Shown here piece by piece: positions 8,492 through 18,575 of a DNA stretch of 42,762 nt; within the stretch, counting starts at the first letter, position 1; every line of letters starts with the position of its first letter. Made by a program: the position numbers and the translations under genes. The DNA comes from Desulfobacterales bacterium (lineage in GTDB: Bacteria; Desulfobacterota; Desulfobacteria; Desulfobacterales; C00003060): assembly GCA_023129535.1 (NCBI GenBank), contig JAGMBW010000055.1, forward strand, positions 1 to 42,762, given 5' to 3'. The notes below the pieces were generated by a model. That model saw only the letters and a list, made by a program, of their open reading frames with translations, did no database searches and had not been told where the DNA came from.

Positions 8492-9181
8492 CTAATGGGC
8501 TTCTTCCATTGCACCAGCAAAATACATTACGGAAAGCAAGAAGAACACGAAGGCCTGAACCAGACACACAAAGATGCCAAGCGCCATAATGGGCAGGGGG
8601 GCAAAATAGAGACCCGCCAGCATAAAGAGAATGCTCAAAACCAGTTCATGGCCCATCATGTTTCCAAAAAGACGTATGGTGAGAGACATAATCCGGGCTA
8701 AGTGGCCGATTATTTCAATCGGGAATATGATGGGTACCATCCACCATACCGGCCCCAGAAAGTGCTTGATGTATTTGGGTCCATGATACATCACCCCGAT
8801 CACATGGGTCAATGGGACCACAACAAGGGCAACAGACAAGGTCGTATTAATCTTAGCAGTAGGCGGGAAAAACCCCGGGACCAGGCCGATAAGATTGCAG
8901 ACAAAGATATAGATGAACACGGTGGCAAGAACTGGAAAGAAGCGGCGGCCCTCCTCTCCTGTAATCTCTACCATGAACTCTTCCATCCCCCCGATCACAA
9001 GTTCGAATAAGTTTTGCACCTTGGTAGGAACCATGCTGATCCCTTTGGTGGCAAGAAGTGCAAACACGATCAGCAGGAGCATTACAAACCATGTGTAAAT
9101 GACATGCACGTTCTCGTGAGCGAAGTGTCCCAGGCCAATAGCGTCAAACAGTGACACTAAAAAAAGGATTGGATGTTCCAT
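8492..9181 (-). CDS. atpB: F0F1 ATP synthase subunit a
   Basis: A 229-residue F0 a subunit, the stator half of the ion channel facing the c-ring. The invariant Arg lies in the penultimate long helix (MSLTIRLFGNMMGHELVL), and there are five to six membrane spans; the N-terminus HPILFLVSLF and a helix with FPVLATVFIYIFVCNLIGLVPG are typical. The stop of the upstream gene is 1 bp away (atpI ends at 9183), so translation is coupled. The F1 genes (atpA, atpD and so on) are not in the window, a split-operon layout common in this lineage. Confidence 0.96.
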   Translation of the reverse strand: MEHPILFLVSLFDAIGLGHFAHENVHVIYTWFVMLLLIVFALLATKGISMVPTKVQNLFELVIGGMEEFMVEITGEEGRRFFPVLATVFIYIFVCNLIGLVPGFFPPTAKINTTLSVALVVVPLTHVIGVMYHGPKYIKHFLGPVWWMVPIIFPIEIIGHLARIMSLTIRLFGNMMGHELVLSILFMLAGLYFAPLPIMALGIFVCLVQAFVFFLLSVMYFAGAMEEAH

Positions 9182-9182
9182 A

Positions 9183-9569
9183 TCACGCCGCCTCCTTAAA
9201 AATGATTTTCCTTAATTCATTAAATGTTGCTATAAAGATGCTCGTAACCACGACAGAAAGGCCTATGATTAGTCCCAGGGGATTTACATAATGATCCGCT
9301 ATCAATACATATATGATGAGAGCGCTGACCATGAAACGGATATAATATTTGCCCAGAACCGCCGCCGGTCTGACAACATGGGGCGGGGTTAGGGCCTGTT
9401 TCAGAGACCGATATAGAAGCTGAAAATTAATGGTTACAATGAGGCCGCCCGCCAGGATCCCCCATGCAAAACGCCCTGGTGTCAGGATAAAGCCGGAGAT
9501 GGTAACTATGCAAAAAAGGATCCAGTTCGTCCGCGTGATAAATCTCAGGAGTCTCCTTTCTATACGCAC
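9183..9569 (-). CDS. atpI: ATP synthase subunit I family protein
   Basis: A 128-residue membrane protein with four predicted spans (near residues 14-32, 33-52, 75-92 and 96-115), matching the ATP_synt_I family found at the start of atp operons. These proteins help c-ring assembly or, with AtpZ, form a magnesium/calcium channel. It is located between atpZ and atpB, with almost no spacing to atpB. The family is poorly conserved, so the call relies on position as well as on hydropathy. Confidence 0.85.
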   Translation of the reverse strand: MRIERRLLRFITRTNWILFCIVTISGFILTPGRFAWGILAGGLIVTINFQLLYRSLKQALTPPHVVRPAAVLGKYYIRFMVSALIIYVLIADHYVNPLGLIIGLSVVVTSIFIATFNELRKIIFKEAA

Positions 9570-9586
9570 AGCTTACAGTTTGCCTT

Positions 9587-9808
9587 TTACAGTCTCTGGC
9601 TTTTTTTCATGGCTAAGTAGATGTTGCGAAATCCAGCTATGACTCCAAGACCAAGAAAGACAAGTGTGAGCCATGGAGAGGTGTCAAAAACATGATTATC
9701 CAGCCAGTACCCAATGGCCAACCCGATCACTATGGACAGCGCAATGGAAAAGCTCAGGCTACTGTAATACCATAGCTCCTTGAACTGTTTCTTGGTCTCT
9801 TCTTTCAT
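9587..9808 (-). CDS. atpZ: AtpZ/AtpI-like small membrane protein
   Basis: A 73-residue protein with a charged N-terminus (KEETKKQFKELWYYSSL) and two membrane helices: FSIALSIVIGLAIGYWLD and LTLVFLGLGVIAGFRNIY. This is the ATPase_gene1/AtpZ pattern, with the conserved GxxxGxxLD turn and the Gly-Phe-Arg-Asn end. It is the first gene of the F0 operon and 17 bp ahead of atpI. AtpZ and AtpI together are thought to supply divalent cations or to assist ring assembly. Confidence 0.85.
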   Translation of the reverse strand: MKEETKKQFKELWYYSSLSFSIALSIVIGLAIGYWLDNHVFDTSPWLTLVFLGLGVIAGFRNIYLAMKKSQRL

Positions 9809-9904
9809 GACAAAGAGCGCTTACCCAAAGGCCTGTTTAAAGCAAAATATCCGACCTTCGAGGATAAAGCGCTTCATAGCATATCGTGGCTTCCAAGTCA
9901 ATCC

Positions 9905-11194
9905 CTAAATTCGCAAAGCACCGAAAACCTCTCTGGCTGCCAGAATCGTCGCCTGGATGTCCCCTTCATTGTGGGCATTTGATACAAAAACCGTCTCGTA
10001 TTGCGATGGAGCCAGGTAAATACCCCGTTCCAGCATCCCCTTGAAATACTTTGCAAACATCGCCAAATCACTCGTCTGGGCATCAGCAAAGTTTGAAACA
10101 TACTTTTCGGTAAAAAAGAGCCCCATCATAGAACCGATCCGATTCGTCACTGCAGGCAGTCCTGTATTGCCAATAGCTTCCCTGAGGCCTGCCTCGAGCA
10201 TGGCCGCTCTGGCTTCCAGGATTTCATAGAACTGCGGCTGCTGCAAACATTTCAATGTGGCGATTCCGGCTGCCATGGCCAGTGGGTTCCCGGAAAGGGT
10301 CCCGGCCTGATAGACAGGGCCTTCAGGGGCGATTTTCTTCATGAACTCTTCCCTTCCGCCGTATGCCCCTACAGGCAGCCCACCCCCAATGACCTTGCCC
10401 ATGCAGGTGAGATCCGGCATAAGCCCGTACAGGGCCTGGGCTCCCCCATAAGCAACACGGAAGCCTGTCATGACCTCATCAAATATAAGTATGATCCCGT
10501 GTTGCTGTGTTAAGGCCTTTAGAGTTTCCAGGAACCCGGCCTCCGCCGGAACAAGCCCCATATTTCCTGCGACGGGTTCAACAATAATGGCCGCAATGGC
10601 ATCACCCTTTTTTGAAACCACGTCGGTTACTCGCTGTGCATCATTGTAGGGAAGGGAAAGGGTGTTTTGCACGAAGGCCTCAGGCACCCCGGGGCTGTCA
10701 GGAATGCCCAGGGTTGCCACCCCGGAACCCGCTGCCACCAGGAGGGTATCGGCGTGGCCATGATAGCAACCGTCGAACTTAATCAGCAAATCCCTACCCG
10801 TGATGCCCCTTGCCAGGCGAATGGCACTCATAGTGGCCTCGGTGCCGGAGTTGACCATCCGGACCATCTCTACTGACGGAACAGCTTCGACGACCATCTC
10901 GGCCAGTTCTATCTCAAGTTCAGTGGGGGCCCCAAAACTTGTCCCTCTGTCCAATACACCCCGGATGGCCGCCATCACCTTGGGATGGCGGTGCCCCAGG
11001 ATCATAGGGCCCCAGGAACCGACATAGTCTATATAGGCATTCCCATCGGCATCAAACACCCTGGACCCTTCGCCTCGCTGGATAAAGACAGGTTTTGTGC
11101 CCACGGAACGGCAAGCCCGCACCGGACTGTTCACACCACCGGGGATGACTTTTTTGGCCTGTGCAAAGAGTTTTTCAGAGACGTAGTGGTTCAT
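9905..11194 (-). CDS. hemL: Glutamate-1-semialdehyde 2,1-aminomutase
   Basis: A 429-residue class III PLP enzyme that converts glutamate-1-semialdehyde to 5-aminolevulinate in the C5 haem/corrin pathway. It shows [10 protein letters not shown] near residue 19, [18 protein letters not shown], the aspartate in [10 protein letters not shown], the PLP-lysine region [16 protein letters not shown] near residue 270, and the hallmark [16 protein letters not shown]. Length is typical. The gene is monocistronic: it is 96 bp from atpZ and preceded by a tRNA gene. Confidence 0.97.
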   Translation of the reverse strand: MNHYVSEKLFAQAKKVIPGGVNSPVRACRSVGTKPVFIQRGEGSRVFDADGNAYIDYVGSWGPMILGHRHPKVMAAIRGVLDRGTSFGAPTELEIELAEMVVEAVPSVEMVRMVNSGTEATMSAIRLARGITGRDLLIKFDGCYHGHADTLLVAAGSGVATLGIPDSPGVPEAFVQNTLSLPYNDAQRVTDVVSKKGDAIAAIIVEPVAGNMGLVPAEAGFLETLKALTQQHGIILIFDEVMTGFRVAYGGAQALYGLMPDLTCMGKVIGGGLPVGAYGGREEFMKKIAPEGPVYQAGTLSGNPLAMAAGIATLKCLQQPQFYEILEARAAMLEAGLREAIGNTGLPAVTNRIGSMMGLFFTEKYVSNFADAQTSDLAMFAKYFKGMLERGIYLAPSQYETVFVSNAHNEGDIQATILAAREVFGALRI

Positions 11195-11316
11195 TCACAA
11201 CAGTCGCTTCCCTTTTGGTCTACTTTAATCCTACCTTTATGCCTTGGGCTGCCAAAAATCAAGTTATAAAATCACTTCGCGGTAGTATACATCGTTCGAC
11301 ATCGCATATCACAATG

Positions 11317-11348
11317 AAGAAGGCTCGATTCTTGAATCGAGCCTTCTT
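11317..11348. terminator. Hairpin terminator between tRNA-Asn and hemL
   Basis: A perfect 15-bp inverted repeat (arms 11317-11331 and 11334-11348, AAGAAGGCTCGATTC with its complement) lies 6 bp after the 3' end of the minus-strand tRNA gene. Only a short T-rich tract follows on the minus strand, and a better one (TTATTTT) on the plus strand, so it may work in both directions. Confidence 0.7.
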
Positions 11349-11354
11349 ATTTTC

Positions 11355-11430
11355 TGGCTCCCCAGCACGGACTCGAACCGCGGACCCGATGGTTAACAGC
11401 CATCTGCTCTGCCAACTGAGCTACTGGGGA
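11355..11430 (-). tRNA. tRNA-Asn (GTT)
   Basis: A 76-base tRNA read on the minus strand with encoded CCA. The acceptor stem TCCCCAG pairs with CTGGGGA (11424-11430 with 11359-11365), followed by discriminator G and CCA (11355-11357). The D arm has AGCTCAGTTGGCAGAGC, the anticodon loop CTGTTAA gives anticodon GTT, and the T arm has GGTTCGAGTCC. No intron or mismatch was seen. Confidence 0.97.
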
Positions 11431-11443
11431 TTGTAATATCCTA

Positions 11444-11473
11444 AATCTACAACAAGCAACATTTCTAAGTCAA
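11444..11473 (-). promoter_or_regulatory. Candidate promoter of tRNA-Asn
   Basis: On the minus strand TTGACT (11468-11473) is followed, 18 bp later, by TAGATT (11444-11449), about 13 bp before the mature tRNA 5' end. The -35 is good and the -10 moderate. The rest of 11431-11688 shows no gene or clear repeat. Confidence 0.5.
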
Positions 11474-11688
11474 GCCAAAATTGCTCAGGACAGCTCTGAT
11501 TTCCACTTAATCCTCCCTCCGTTAATATGAAATTTACATTTTCAGATTAAATGTGCTAACGTTTATAAAGAGACTGAAATAGGTCCATACTTTCTTCGTC
11601 TAACTCATGGGCTTTGCCCCAATTAGAGTATTGGAGCAATGGAGTACCAGGAAAAAACAATTAGCTGAAAAGGAAATTTCGAAGAGAT

Positions 11689-13113
11689 ATGAAAAGCAAG
11701 CGAGGCAAAAAGAAAATAGAAGAACTCAGAAAACGACTTGTCCGCAAGCCGCAACTTGTGTGGGATGTCCTGGGACCAGGAGAAAAAGAGAAGATCTTTG
11801 AGTTTGCTGAGAGATACAAAGCTTTTCTTGATTCCGCCAAAACAGAGCGTGAGGCCGTGCGCCTTATCGAGGCCTGCGCCAAAAAGGAGGGGTTCAAGGA
11901 TATCACCCGTGCTAAAGGCGGAAAGAGGTTTTACAAGATCAACAGGAGCAAGAATATTGCTTTGGCTGTCCTTGGCAAAAGGCCTCTGATTTCAGGTGTG
12001 AATCTGATCGCGTCTCACATTGACTCACCGCGCCTTGACCTGAAGCAAAACCCACTCTATGAAGAGGTGGACCTTGCCCTTCTAAAGACCCACTATTATG
12101 GGGGCATCAAAAAATATCAATGGCTGGCTCGACCCCTGGCCATCCACGGCAAGGTCATCAAAAAAGATGGAAGCCATCTCGATCTTCAGGTGGGCGAATC
12201 AGACCATGACCCTGTCTTCACGATAGCCGACCTCCTGCCGCATCTTGCACACAAGGTCCAGACCGAAAAAAAGGTGTCAGACGCCTTTGAAGGGGAAAAG
12301 TTGAACCTGTTGGTCGGGAGCATACCTATAGGCGACGATGAAACCAAAGATCGTTTTAAGCTTGCGGTGCTTGAACACCTCTTCGACACCTACGGCGTTG
12401 TCGAAGAAGACCTCGTGAGTGCTGAGATAGAGATCGTACCTGCCGGCAAGGCCCGTGATGTGGGATGGGACCGGAGCCTTATCGGTGCCTATGGCCAGGA
12501 CGATGCGGTGTGCGCCTATGCCACGCTTGAGGCGGTGGGTGAACTAAAGACCCCGGAGACAACGGCAGTGGCCCTTTTCATCGACAAGGAAGAGATCGGA
12601 AGTGACGGGAGTACCGGGGCAAAATCGCGTTTTCTGGAAGACTTTGTGGCAGATCTGTTTCAGATAACCGGCGAGCAGCCCACTGGAATGGCTCTCAGGT
12701 CCTGTTTGATGTCCTCCAGGGCGCTATCTGCCGACGTAAACGCCGCCCTCGACCCGGATTACCAGGACGTGCATGAAAAGCGGAATGCAGCCAGGATCGG
12801 ATACGGCGTCTGTATCACCAAGTTTACCGGCTCTGGCGGCAAGTACGGGTCAAGCGATGCGAATGCGGAATATGTAGCTCAAATCCGAAAACTCTTCAAC
12901 GAAAACAGGGTCGTCTGGCAGACTGGAGAACTGGGCAAGGTGGATGAGGGTGGTGGCGGCACGATTGCCAAGTTTTTGGCCATCTATGGCATGGAGGTCT
13001 TAGACTGCGGCACGCCGGTTCTTTCCATGCACTCTCCTTTTGAGATTGCAAGCAAAGCTGATACCTACATGACGTATAAAGGATATACGGCGTTCTTTAA
13101 TAGCAAATTATGA
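11689..13113 (+). CDS. M18 family zinc aminopeptidase
   Basis: A 474-residue aminopeptidase I (M18) family protein, related to aspartyl aminopeptidase. The metal and catalytic signatures are visible: LIASHIDSPRLDLK near residue 107 (His-x-Asp), FIDKEEIGSDGSTG near 300 (catalytic/metal Glu pair), DPDYQDVHEK, and the late His in LSMHSPFEIASKAD near 450. These cytosolic tetrahedral dodecamers remove N-terminal residues, often acidic ones. The start ATG is 6-7 bases after GAAGAG. The next gene overlaps by 4 bp (ATGA), so the two are translationally coupled. Confidence 0.9.
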   Translation: MKSKRGKKKIEELRKRLVRKPQLVWDVLGPGEKEKIFEFAERYKAFLDSAKTEREAVRLIEACAKKEGFKDITRAKGGKRFYKINRSKNIALAVLGKRPLISGVNLIASHIDSPRLDLKQNPLYEEVDLALLKTHYYGGIKKYQWLARPLAIHGKVIKKDGSHLDLQVGESDHDPVFTIADLLPHLAHKVQTEKKVSDAFEGEKLNLLVGSIPIGDDETKDRFKLAVLEHLFDTYGVVEEDLVSAEIEIVPAGKARDVGWDRSLIGAYGQDDAVCAYATLEAVGELKTPETTAVALFIDKEEIGSDGSTGAKSRFLEDFVADLFQITGEQPTGMALRSCLMSSRALSADVNAALDPDYQDVHEKRNAARIGYGVCITKFTGSGGKYGSSDANAEYVAQIRKLFNENRVVWQTGELGKVDEGGGGTIAKFLAIYGMEVLDCGTPVLSMHSPFEIASKADTYMTYKGYTAFFNSKL

Positions 13114-13961
13114 AAACCTATCTCGATTGTATCCCTTGCTTCTTGAAACAGGCGCTTTTTGCTGCCAGGGCTGCCCTTGATGACGAGGAAAAAATCAAAG
13201 AGGTGCTCGATAGGGTTGGAATGCTCGTCTCTGAGCTCCCTCTGGACAGCTCCCCCCCTGAGACCGGCAGGGAGGTTTACAGGGTTGTCAGAGAGGTGAC
13301 GGGCGTAGACGACCCGTTTGCAACCCTGAAGGCCGAAAGCATTGAAAAGGCCCTGGCTCTCTATCCTTCAATGAAGCAAATCGTGGGAGACTCTGATGAC
13401 CCTCTGGAAACGGCTGTAAGGCTCGCCGTAGCAGGCAACCTCATCGACTTTGGTGCCAACCCCGATTTCAACCTGGAACGAGATGTCAAAGAAGCCCTCC
13501 GAAAAGAACCGGCCATAAACCATTACGAGGCCTTTAAGAACAAGCTGGAAGGAGCCCGTGAGATCCTCTATCTGGGAGACAACGCCGGTGAGACCGTGTT
13601 TGACAGGGTCCTTATCGAAGTGATGGCCAAACCTGTCACATATGCCGTCAGGGAAAGGCCCGTGATCAACGATGCCACGGTAGAAGATGCTGTAAGGAGC
13701 GGGCTTGACGAGCTGGCAGAAGTGGTCTCTTCAGGATGCGATGCTCCGGGAGTCATCCTGAACAGATGCTCAGAACCGTTTCTTGACCATTATAAAAGGG
13801 CTGATCTGATTATTAGCAAAGGGCAGGGAAATTACGAAACTCTCTCCGGTGAGCAAAGGCCGATATTCTATCTCCTGAAGACCAAGTGTCCTGTCATTGC
13901 CGCAGATCTTGGTGTCAAAGACGGAGATACGGTCATCAAATATGCCCTCGCTAATGATTGA
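13110..13961 (+). CDS. DUF89 (ARMT1-like) metal-dependent damage-control phosphatase
   Basis: A 283-residue DUF89 protein. The N-terminal CIPCF (CxxC) motif is typical of the prokaryotic subgroup, and the metal site is LYLGDNAGETVFD near residue 152, with later NDATVEDA and DLIISKGQGNYETL. DUF89 proteins hydrolyse damaged or over-phosphorylated metabolites such as sugar phosphates and phosphopantetheine derivatives; the substrate here is unknown. It overlaps the M18 aminopeptidase gene by 4 bp. The stop codon lies inside an ATTGATG-type heptamer repeat (13957-13988). Confidence 0.87.
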   Translation: MKTYLDCIPCFLKQALFAARAALDDEEKIKEVLDRVGMLVSELPLDSSPPETGREVYRVVREVTGVDDPFATLKAESIEKALALYPSMKQIVGDSDDPLETAVRLAVAGNLIDFGANPDFNLERDVKEALRKEPAINHYEAFKNKLEGAREILYLGDNAGETVFDRVLIEVMAKPVTYAVRERPVINDATVEDAVRSGLDELAEVVSSGCDAPGVILNRCSEPFLDHYKRADLIISKGQGNYETLSGEQRPIFYLLKTKCPVIAADLGVKDGDTVIKYALAND

Positions 13962-14010
13962 TGATTGACCCTGGATTGTCGATTGAAAGGTAACCCTGAA
14001 CCTGTGAACG
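13957..14010. repeat. Heptamer repeats at the DUF89-glgB junction
   Basis: Units ATTGATG, ATTGACC, a 4-base insert, ATTGTCG and ATTGAAA (13957-13988) are followed by CCTGAACCTGTGAACG of the TGAACCG family. The same units occur in the same order at 21075-21109. The repeat is translated as the first ~17 residues of the long form of GlgB. Confidence 0.7.
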
Positions 14011-16232
14011 CTTACGAAGGATCTTTAATTACAGGAATTCCTGTAGAAGACATAGAAAGGCTCGTCAGGGTCGAGCATCCTGATCCGCACAGCATTCTCG
14101 GGGTCCATCCCCATACGGTCAGAGACGAAAAGGGGATCGTAGTACGGGCTTTTCACCCCGAGGCGATCAGGGCAGAAGTGCTTATTGAGGGAAAAGAGCC
14201 TTTTCTTATGAAGAAGTGCCATCCGGGTGGTCTTTTTGCTTGCTTTATTCCTCGCCAAAGCCTCCCCGTCCATTACACGATTCGTTTCATTTTTACTGAT
14301 GGAAACCACTGGGAAAGTAATGCTCCTTACCAGTTCTTGCCGACCCTGGGGGATATGGACCTGTATTTAGCAGGAGAGGGGACCCATCACCGCCTTTATG
14401 AAAGGCTCGGGGCGCATTTGCATGAAATAGACGGTATACGGGGCATCTCCTTTGCAGTCTGGGCGCCTAACGCAAGAAGGGTGAGCGTGGTTGGAGATTT
14501 CAACCAATGGGATGGAAGGCTTTTTCCCATGAGGCAGATGGGATCTTCCGGGATCTGGGAGCTCTTTGTACCCGGGATAGGACCGGATACTGTTTACAAG
14601 TATGAAATAAAAACGGCCAAAGGGGAGTTAAGGCTCAAAGCCGACCCGTATGCCTTTGCCATGGAGCTGAGGCCAAAGACCGCCTCTGTTGTATGGGACA
14701 TAGAGGCCTACCAATGGAATGATGACGAATGGATGGCCGGCCGCGGCAAGCGACGCTTGCGCCAGGAGCCAATGGCTATCTACGAGGTACACTTAGGGTC
14801 CTGGATGCGTGTGGCCGAAGAGGAAAACAGGTGGCTCACGTATCGAGAGCTTGCCCCCAGACTGGTTGAACACATCAAGAAATTCGGGTTCACCCATGTG
14901 GAGCTTTTGCCTGTTGCCGAGCATCCCTTTGACGGTTCCTGGGGTTATCAGGTGACGGGGTATTACGCCCCCACCAGCCGCTTTGGGAACCCTGATGATT
15001 TCAAATATTTCGTCGATACATGTCACCAGCATGGCATCGGCGTCATTCTGGACTGGGTGCCTGGCCACTTCCCAAGAGACGATTACAGTCTCAGGCTCTT
15101 TGATGGCACCGCCCTTTACGAACACTTTGATCCCCGTCAGGGCGAGCATGCCGAGTGGGGAACCCTGGTTTTTAACTTCGGCCGACGTGAGGTTCAAAAT
15201 TTTCTCATGGCGAATGCCCTGTTTTGGCTGGACAGGTATCATATTGATGGTCTCAGGGTGGATGCGGTCGCCTCCATGCTCTATCTCGATTACGGCAGGC
15301 GGGATGGCGAGTGGATTCCAAATCGGTACGGAGGAAATGAAAACCTGGAGGCCATAGAATTCTTTCGGAGGCTGAATGAGGCAGTCTACGGGCTGTTTCC
15401 AGGGTGTTTTACAATCGCCGAAGAGTCAACTGCCTGGACAGGGGTTACCTTACCGGGCTACTTAGGCGGCCTCGGTTTTGGGTTCAAATGGGACATGGGA
15501 TGGATGCATGATACCTTACTCTACTTTAGCAAGGACTCTGTTCATCGGAAATACCATCACAACAATCTGACCTTTTCCATGATGTATGCTTACAGTGAGA
15601 ATTTCATCCTGCCATTTTCTCACGACGAGGTGGTTTACGGCAAAGGCTCTCTTCTCAGAAAGATGCCGGGAGATGAATGGCAAAAATTTGCCAATCTGAG
15701 ACTGCTGCTGGGCTACATGTATACACACCCGGGAAAAAAGCTTCTTTTTATGGGAACCGAACTGGCATCCTGGGATGAGTGGTACCACGAAAAGGGCCTC
15801 GACTGGCACCTGCAATCAAACCCGATGTCCCAGTCCTTTCAGCGGTTTATGATGGACCTCGGGAAACTGTACTTAGAGCATCCGGCCCTGTGGGAGATGG
15901 ACCCCTTCCCCGAAGGCTTCTCATGGATTGATTGCAATGACTCACAGAACAGTGTCATCTCCTATATCCGTTACGGAAAGGAAAGACACCTGGTTTGTGT
16001 TTTTAACCTGACCCCTGTTTCCAGACACCGCTATCGAATCGGCGTGCCCGTAAAGGGACCGTACCGTGAACGCATCAACAGCGACTCAGCTTATTACGGG
16101 GGAAGTAACGTAGGCAATGAGGGCTGTGTTGAGGCAGCGGAAATCGAGTCTCACGCTTTCCCGCAATCGGTCTCCCTGACATTGCCTCCCCTGGCTTTCT
16201 TGGTCCTGGAACCGCGTTGCGGACTTGAGTAA
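13965..16232 (+). CDS. glgB: 1,4-alpha-glucan branching enzyme
   Basis: A 755-residue GH13 branching enzyme that makes alpha-1,6 branches in glycogen. In order: an N1 module ([11 protein letters not shown]), a CBM48 module ([13 protein letters not shown] near residue 178), and the catalytic barrel with [16 protein letters not shown], the nucleophile Asp in [17 protein letters not shown] near residue 430, the acid/base Glu in [10 protein letters not shown], and the third carboxylate in [13 protein letters not shown]. The start is uncertain: TTG 13965 and GTG 14004 are both in repeat sequence, and the conserved part begins near VEDIERLV. The stop is 10 bp before the lipoprotein ATG, so the genes are probably co-transcribed. 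Confidence 0.95.
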   Translation: MTLDCRLKGNPEPVNAYEGSLITGIPVEDIERLVRVEHPDPHSILGVHPHTVRDEKGIVVRAFHPEAIRAEVLIEGKEPFLMKKCHPGGLFACFIPRQSLPVHYTIRFIFTDGNHWESNAPYQFLPTLGDMDLYLAGEGTHHRLYERLGAHLHEIDGIRGISFAVWAPNARRVSVVGDFNQWDGRLFPMRQMGSSGIWELFVPGIGPDTVYKYEIKTAKGELRLKADPYAFAMELRPKTASVVWDIEAYQWNDDEWMAGRGKRRLRQEPMAIYEVHLGSWMRVAEEENRWLTYRELAPRLVEHIKKFGFTHVELLPVAEHPFDGSWGYQVTGYYAPTSRFGNPDDFKYFVDTCHQHGIGVILDWVPGHFPRDDYSLRLFDGTALYEHFDPRQGEHAEWGTLVFNFGRREVQNFLMANALFWLDRYHIDGLRVDAVASMLYLDYGRRDGEWIPNRYGGNENLEAIEFFRRLNEAVYGLFPGCFTIAEESTAWTGVTLPGYLGGLGFGFKWDMGWMHDTLLYFSKDSVHRKYHHNNLTFSMMYAYSENFILPFSHDEVVYGKGSLLRKMPGDEWQKFANLRLLLGYMYTHPGKKLLFMGTELASWDEWYHEKGLDWHLQSNPMSQSFQRFMMDLGKLYLEHPALWEMDPFPEGFSWIDCNDSQNSVISYIRYGKERHLVCVFNLTPVSRHRYRIGVPVKGPYRERINSDSAYYGGSNVGNEGCVEAAEIESHAFPQSVSLTLPPLAFLVLEPRCGLE

Positions 16233-16242
16233 GGAGAAAGGT

Positions 16243-18564
16243 ATGAAGCATATAGTAAGGATATTTGGCGCCTTGTTTTCTCTGCTCCTCTTGATCCCTT
16301 CTTGTGACAAAGCAGACAGAGATAGAGTCGGCAGAGGGCCCGTGCTGGGCGTTACTGATACCGAAATCTTTCTGGGGTCTTCTCTGGCCTTGAGCGGTCA
16401 TGCGAGCTTCTTAGGGACTCAGACCCTGCACGGGGCACTCTCTTATCTCAACCATATCAATGAACAGGGTGGTATCCATGGCAGAAAGATAAGAGTCATT
16501 GCATACGATGACGGATATGACCCTCCAAGGTGTGTGGCCAATACCCAAAAACTTATTAACGAAGATAAGGTCTTTGGCCTCTTTTGTTACGTGGGCACAC
16601 CCACATCGGTCAAGATTATCCCTATTGTTGAGGAAGCTAAGATTCCCCTACTCGGTCTCTTTACAGGGGCAAATGCCCTGAGAGAACCCTTTAAGCGCTA
16701 TATCATAAATGTCCGGGCATCTTATTACCAGGAGACACGTACGGCGGTTAAACACTTTGTGGAAGATCTGGGTGTAAAAAAGATAGCCGTGTTTTACCAG
16801 TATGATGCCTATGGATTCGATGGCCTTACAGGAACAGAGATCGCGCTTAAAAAATATGGCCTTGCCCCGGTGGCCACAGGGACTTATATCCGCGGGACCC
16901 TGGATGTAGAAAACGGGCTCAATAAGATCATCCCTTCCGGTGCTGAGGCAGTCATTATGATTGGCACCTATGATCCGTGTGCCAGGTTCATAAAGCTTGC
17001 TAAGTCAAAGGGCTTTGGCCCCGTCTTCCATAATGTCTCCTTTGTAGGTGCGGATCAGTTGGCCAGGAAACTTGGCAAGGAAGGGGAAGGGGTTATTATC
17101 ACACAGGTGGTTCCACCACCTGAGGCGCCAGAGGCAAGAACCTTGCTCTGGGGTGCAGAAGAATATAGCCATTTACTGAAAGAATATTATCCTGAAGATA
17201 AACCAAACTTTGTGGGACTTGAGGGTTACATCAATGCCAGGACGCTGGTGGAAGGCCTGAGAAGGACTGGCAGGGATCTGAACCGGGAAAAATTCATTGA
17301 TGCCATAGATTCGATACGGAATTTTTCCCTGGGTATTGCCAACACCCTCACATTCGGTCCGGATGATCACCAGGGATTGGAAAGGGTATATTTTACCCGG
17401 ATACAGGACGGCAGACTTATTATGCTTATTGATTGGGAGAAGATAAAAAGGGCACGGGCGGTGCCGGGCGTTAATGATACCGAAATCCTCCTCGGTTCTT
17501 CTCTGGCCTTGAGCGGTCATGCCAGCTTCCTGGGAAAACAAACTCTGCACGGGGCACTCTCTTATCTCAACCATATCAATGAACAGGGTGGTATGCATGG
17601 CAGAAAGATAAGAGTCATTGCATACGATGACGGATATGACCCTCCAAGGTGTGTGGCCAATACCCAAAAACTTATTAACGAAGATAAGGTCTTTGGCCTC
17701 TTTTGTTACGTGGGCACACCCACATCGGTCAAGATTATCCCTATTGTTGAGGAAGCTAAGATTCCCCTACTTGGTCTCTTTACAGGGGCAAATGCCCTGA
17801 GAGAACCCTTTAAGCGCTATATCATAAATGTCCGGGCATCTTATTACCAGGAGACACGTACAGCGGTTAAACACTTTGTGGAAGATCTGGGTGTAAAAAA
17901 GATAGCCGTGTTTTACCAGTATGATGCTTATGGATTCGATGGCCTTACAGGAACAGAGATCGCGCTTAAAAAATATGGCCTTGCCCCGGTGGCCACAGGG
18001 ACTTATATCCGCGGGACCCTGGATGTAGAAGACGGGCTCAATAAGATCATCCCTTCCGGTGCTGAGGCAGTCATTATGATTGGCACCTATGATCCGTGTG
18101 CCAGGTTCATAAAACTTGCTAAATCAAAGGGCTTTGGCCCAATCTTTCATAATGTCTCCTTTGTAGGTGCGGACGAGTTGGCCAGGAAACTGGGCAAGCA
18201 AGGGGAAGGGGTTATTATCACACAGGTGGTCCCACCGCCTGAGGAGAGGATCCTGTTGCCGGCTGCAAAGGATTATGCCCGATTACTCGCTAAATATTAC
18301 CCCCGGTGCACGCCCACCTTTGTGGGATTTGAGGGATTCGTTAATGCAAAAATCCTGGTCGAAGGCCTGAGGCGGGCTGGAAGAGAACTTAGCAGGGAAG
18401 GGTTCATCGATGCTATAGAAACCTTAGAAAGATACTTTGTGGGTATCGGCGCCAAAATCTCATTTGGCTCCAATGATCATCAAGGTTTGGAGCAGGTGTA
18501 CTTTACAAAGATTAAAGATGGCAACGTCATCATGTTTACAGATTGGAAGGCTCTAAAGAGATAG
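16243..18564 (+). CDS. Lipoprotein with two tandem periplasmic-binding (Leu/Ile/Val-type) domains
   Basis: A 773-residue secreted protein. The signal peptide ends in a lipobox (LIPSC, lipid Cys21) followed by Asp, which would favour inner-membrane retention. Two copies of a type I periplasmic-binding fold (Peripla_BP_6, as in amide/branched-chain amino acid receptors) follow, at about residues 34-406 and 407-773, offset by exactly 1119 bp. Both start with (T/N)DTEI(F/L)LGSSLALSGHAS. The central ~225 residues differ at only five positions, while the last ~110 residues of each copy are much more different. ATG 16243 is chosen because AAGGAGAAAGG directly precedes it. No ABC permease gene is nearby; a histidine kinase gene follows after 11 bp. 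Confidence 0.9.
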   Translation: MKHIVRIFGALFSLLLLIPSCDKADRDRVGRGPVLGVTDTEIFLGSSLALSGHASFLGTQTLHGALSYLNHINEQGGIHGRKIRVIAYDDGYDPPRCVANTQKLINEDKVFGLFCYVGTPTSVKIIPIVEEAKIPLLGLFTGANALREPFKRYIINVRASYYQETRTAVKHFVEDLGVKKIAVFYQYDAYGFDGLTGTEIALKKYGLAPVATGTYIRGTLDVENGLNKIIPSGAEAVIMIGTYDPCARFIKLAKSKGFGPVFHNVSFVGADQLARKLGKEGEGVIITQVVPPPEAPEARTLLWGAEEYSHLLKEYYPEDKPNFVGLEGYINARTLVEGLRRTGRDLNREKFIDAIDSIRNFSLGIANTLTFGPDDHQGLERVYFTRIQDGRLIMLIDWEKIKRARAVPGVNDTEILLGSSLALSGHASFLGKQTLHGALSYLNHINEQGGMHGRKIRVIAYDDGYDPPRCVANTQKLINEDKVFGLFCYVGTPTSVKIIPIVEEAKIPLLGLFTGANALREPFKRYIINVRASYYQETRTAVKHFVEDLGVKKIAVFYQYDAYGFDGLTGTEIALKKYGLAPVATGTYIRGTLDVEDGLNKIIPSGAEAVIMIGTYDPCARFIKLAKSKGFGPIFHNVSFVGADELARKLGKQGEGVIITQVVPPPEERILLPAAKDYARLLAKYYPRCTPTFVGFEGFVNAKILVEGLRRAGRELSREGFIDAIETLERYFVGIGAKISFGSNDHQGLEQVYFTKIKDGNVIMFTDWKALKR

Positions 18565-18575
18565 TTGTTTAAAAA

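Noticed and set aside
16342-18564. Tandem binding domains as an assembly artefact
   Set aside because: The copies differ by scattered substitutions and strongly at their ends, and the frame is continuous; a collapsed or duplicated read error would give identical copies. Long reads would settle it.
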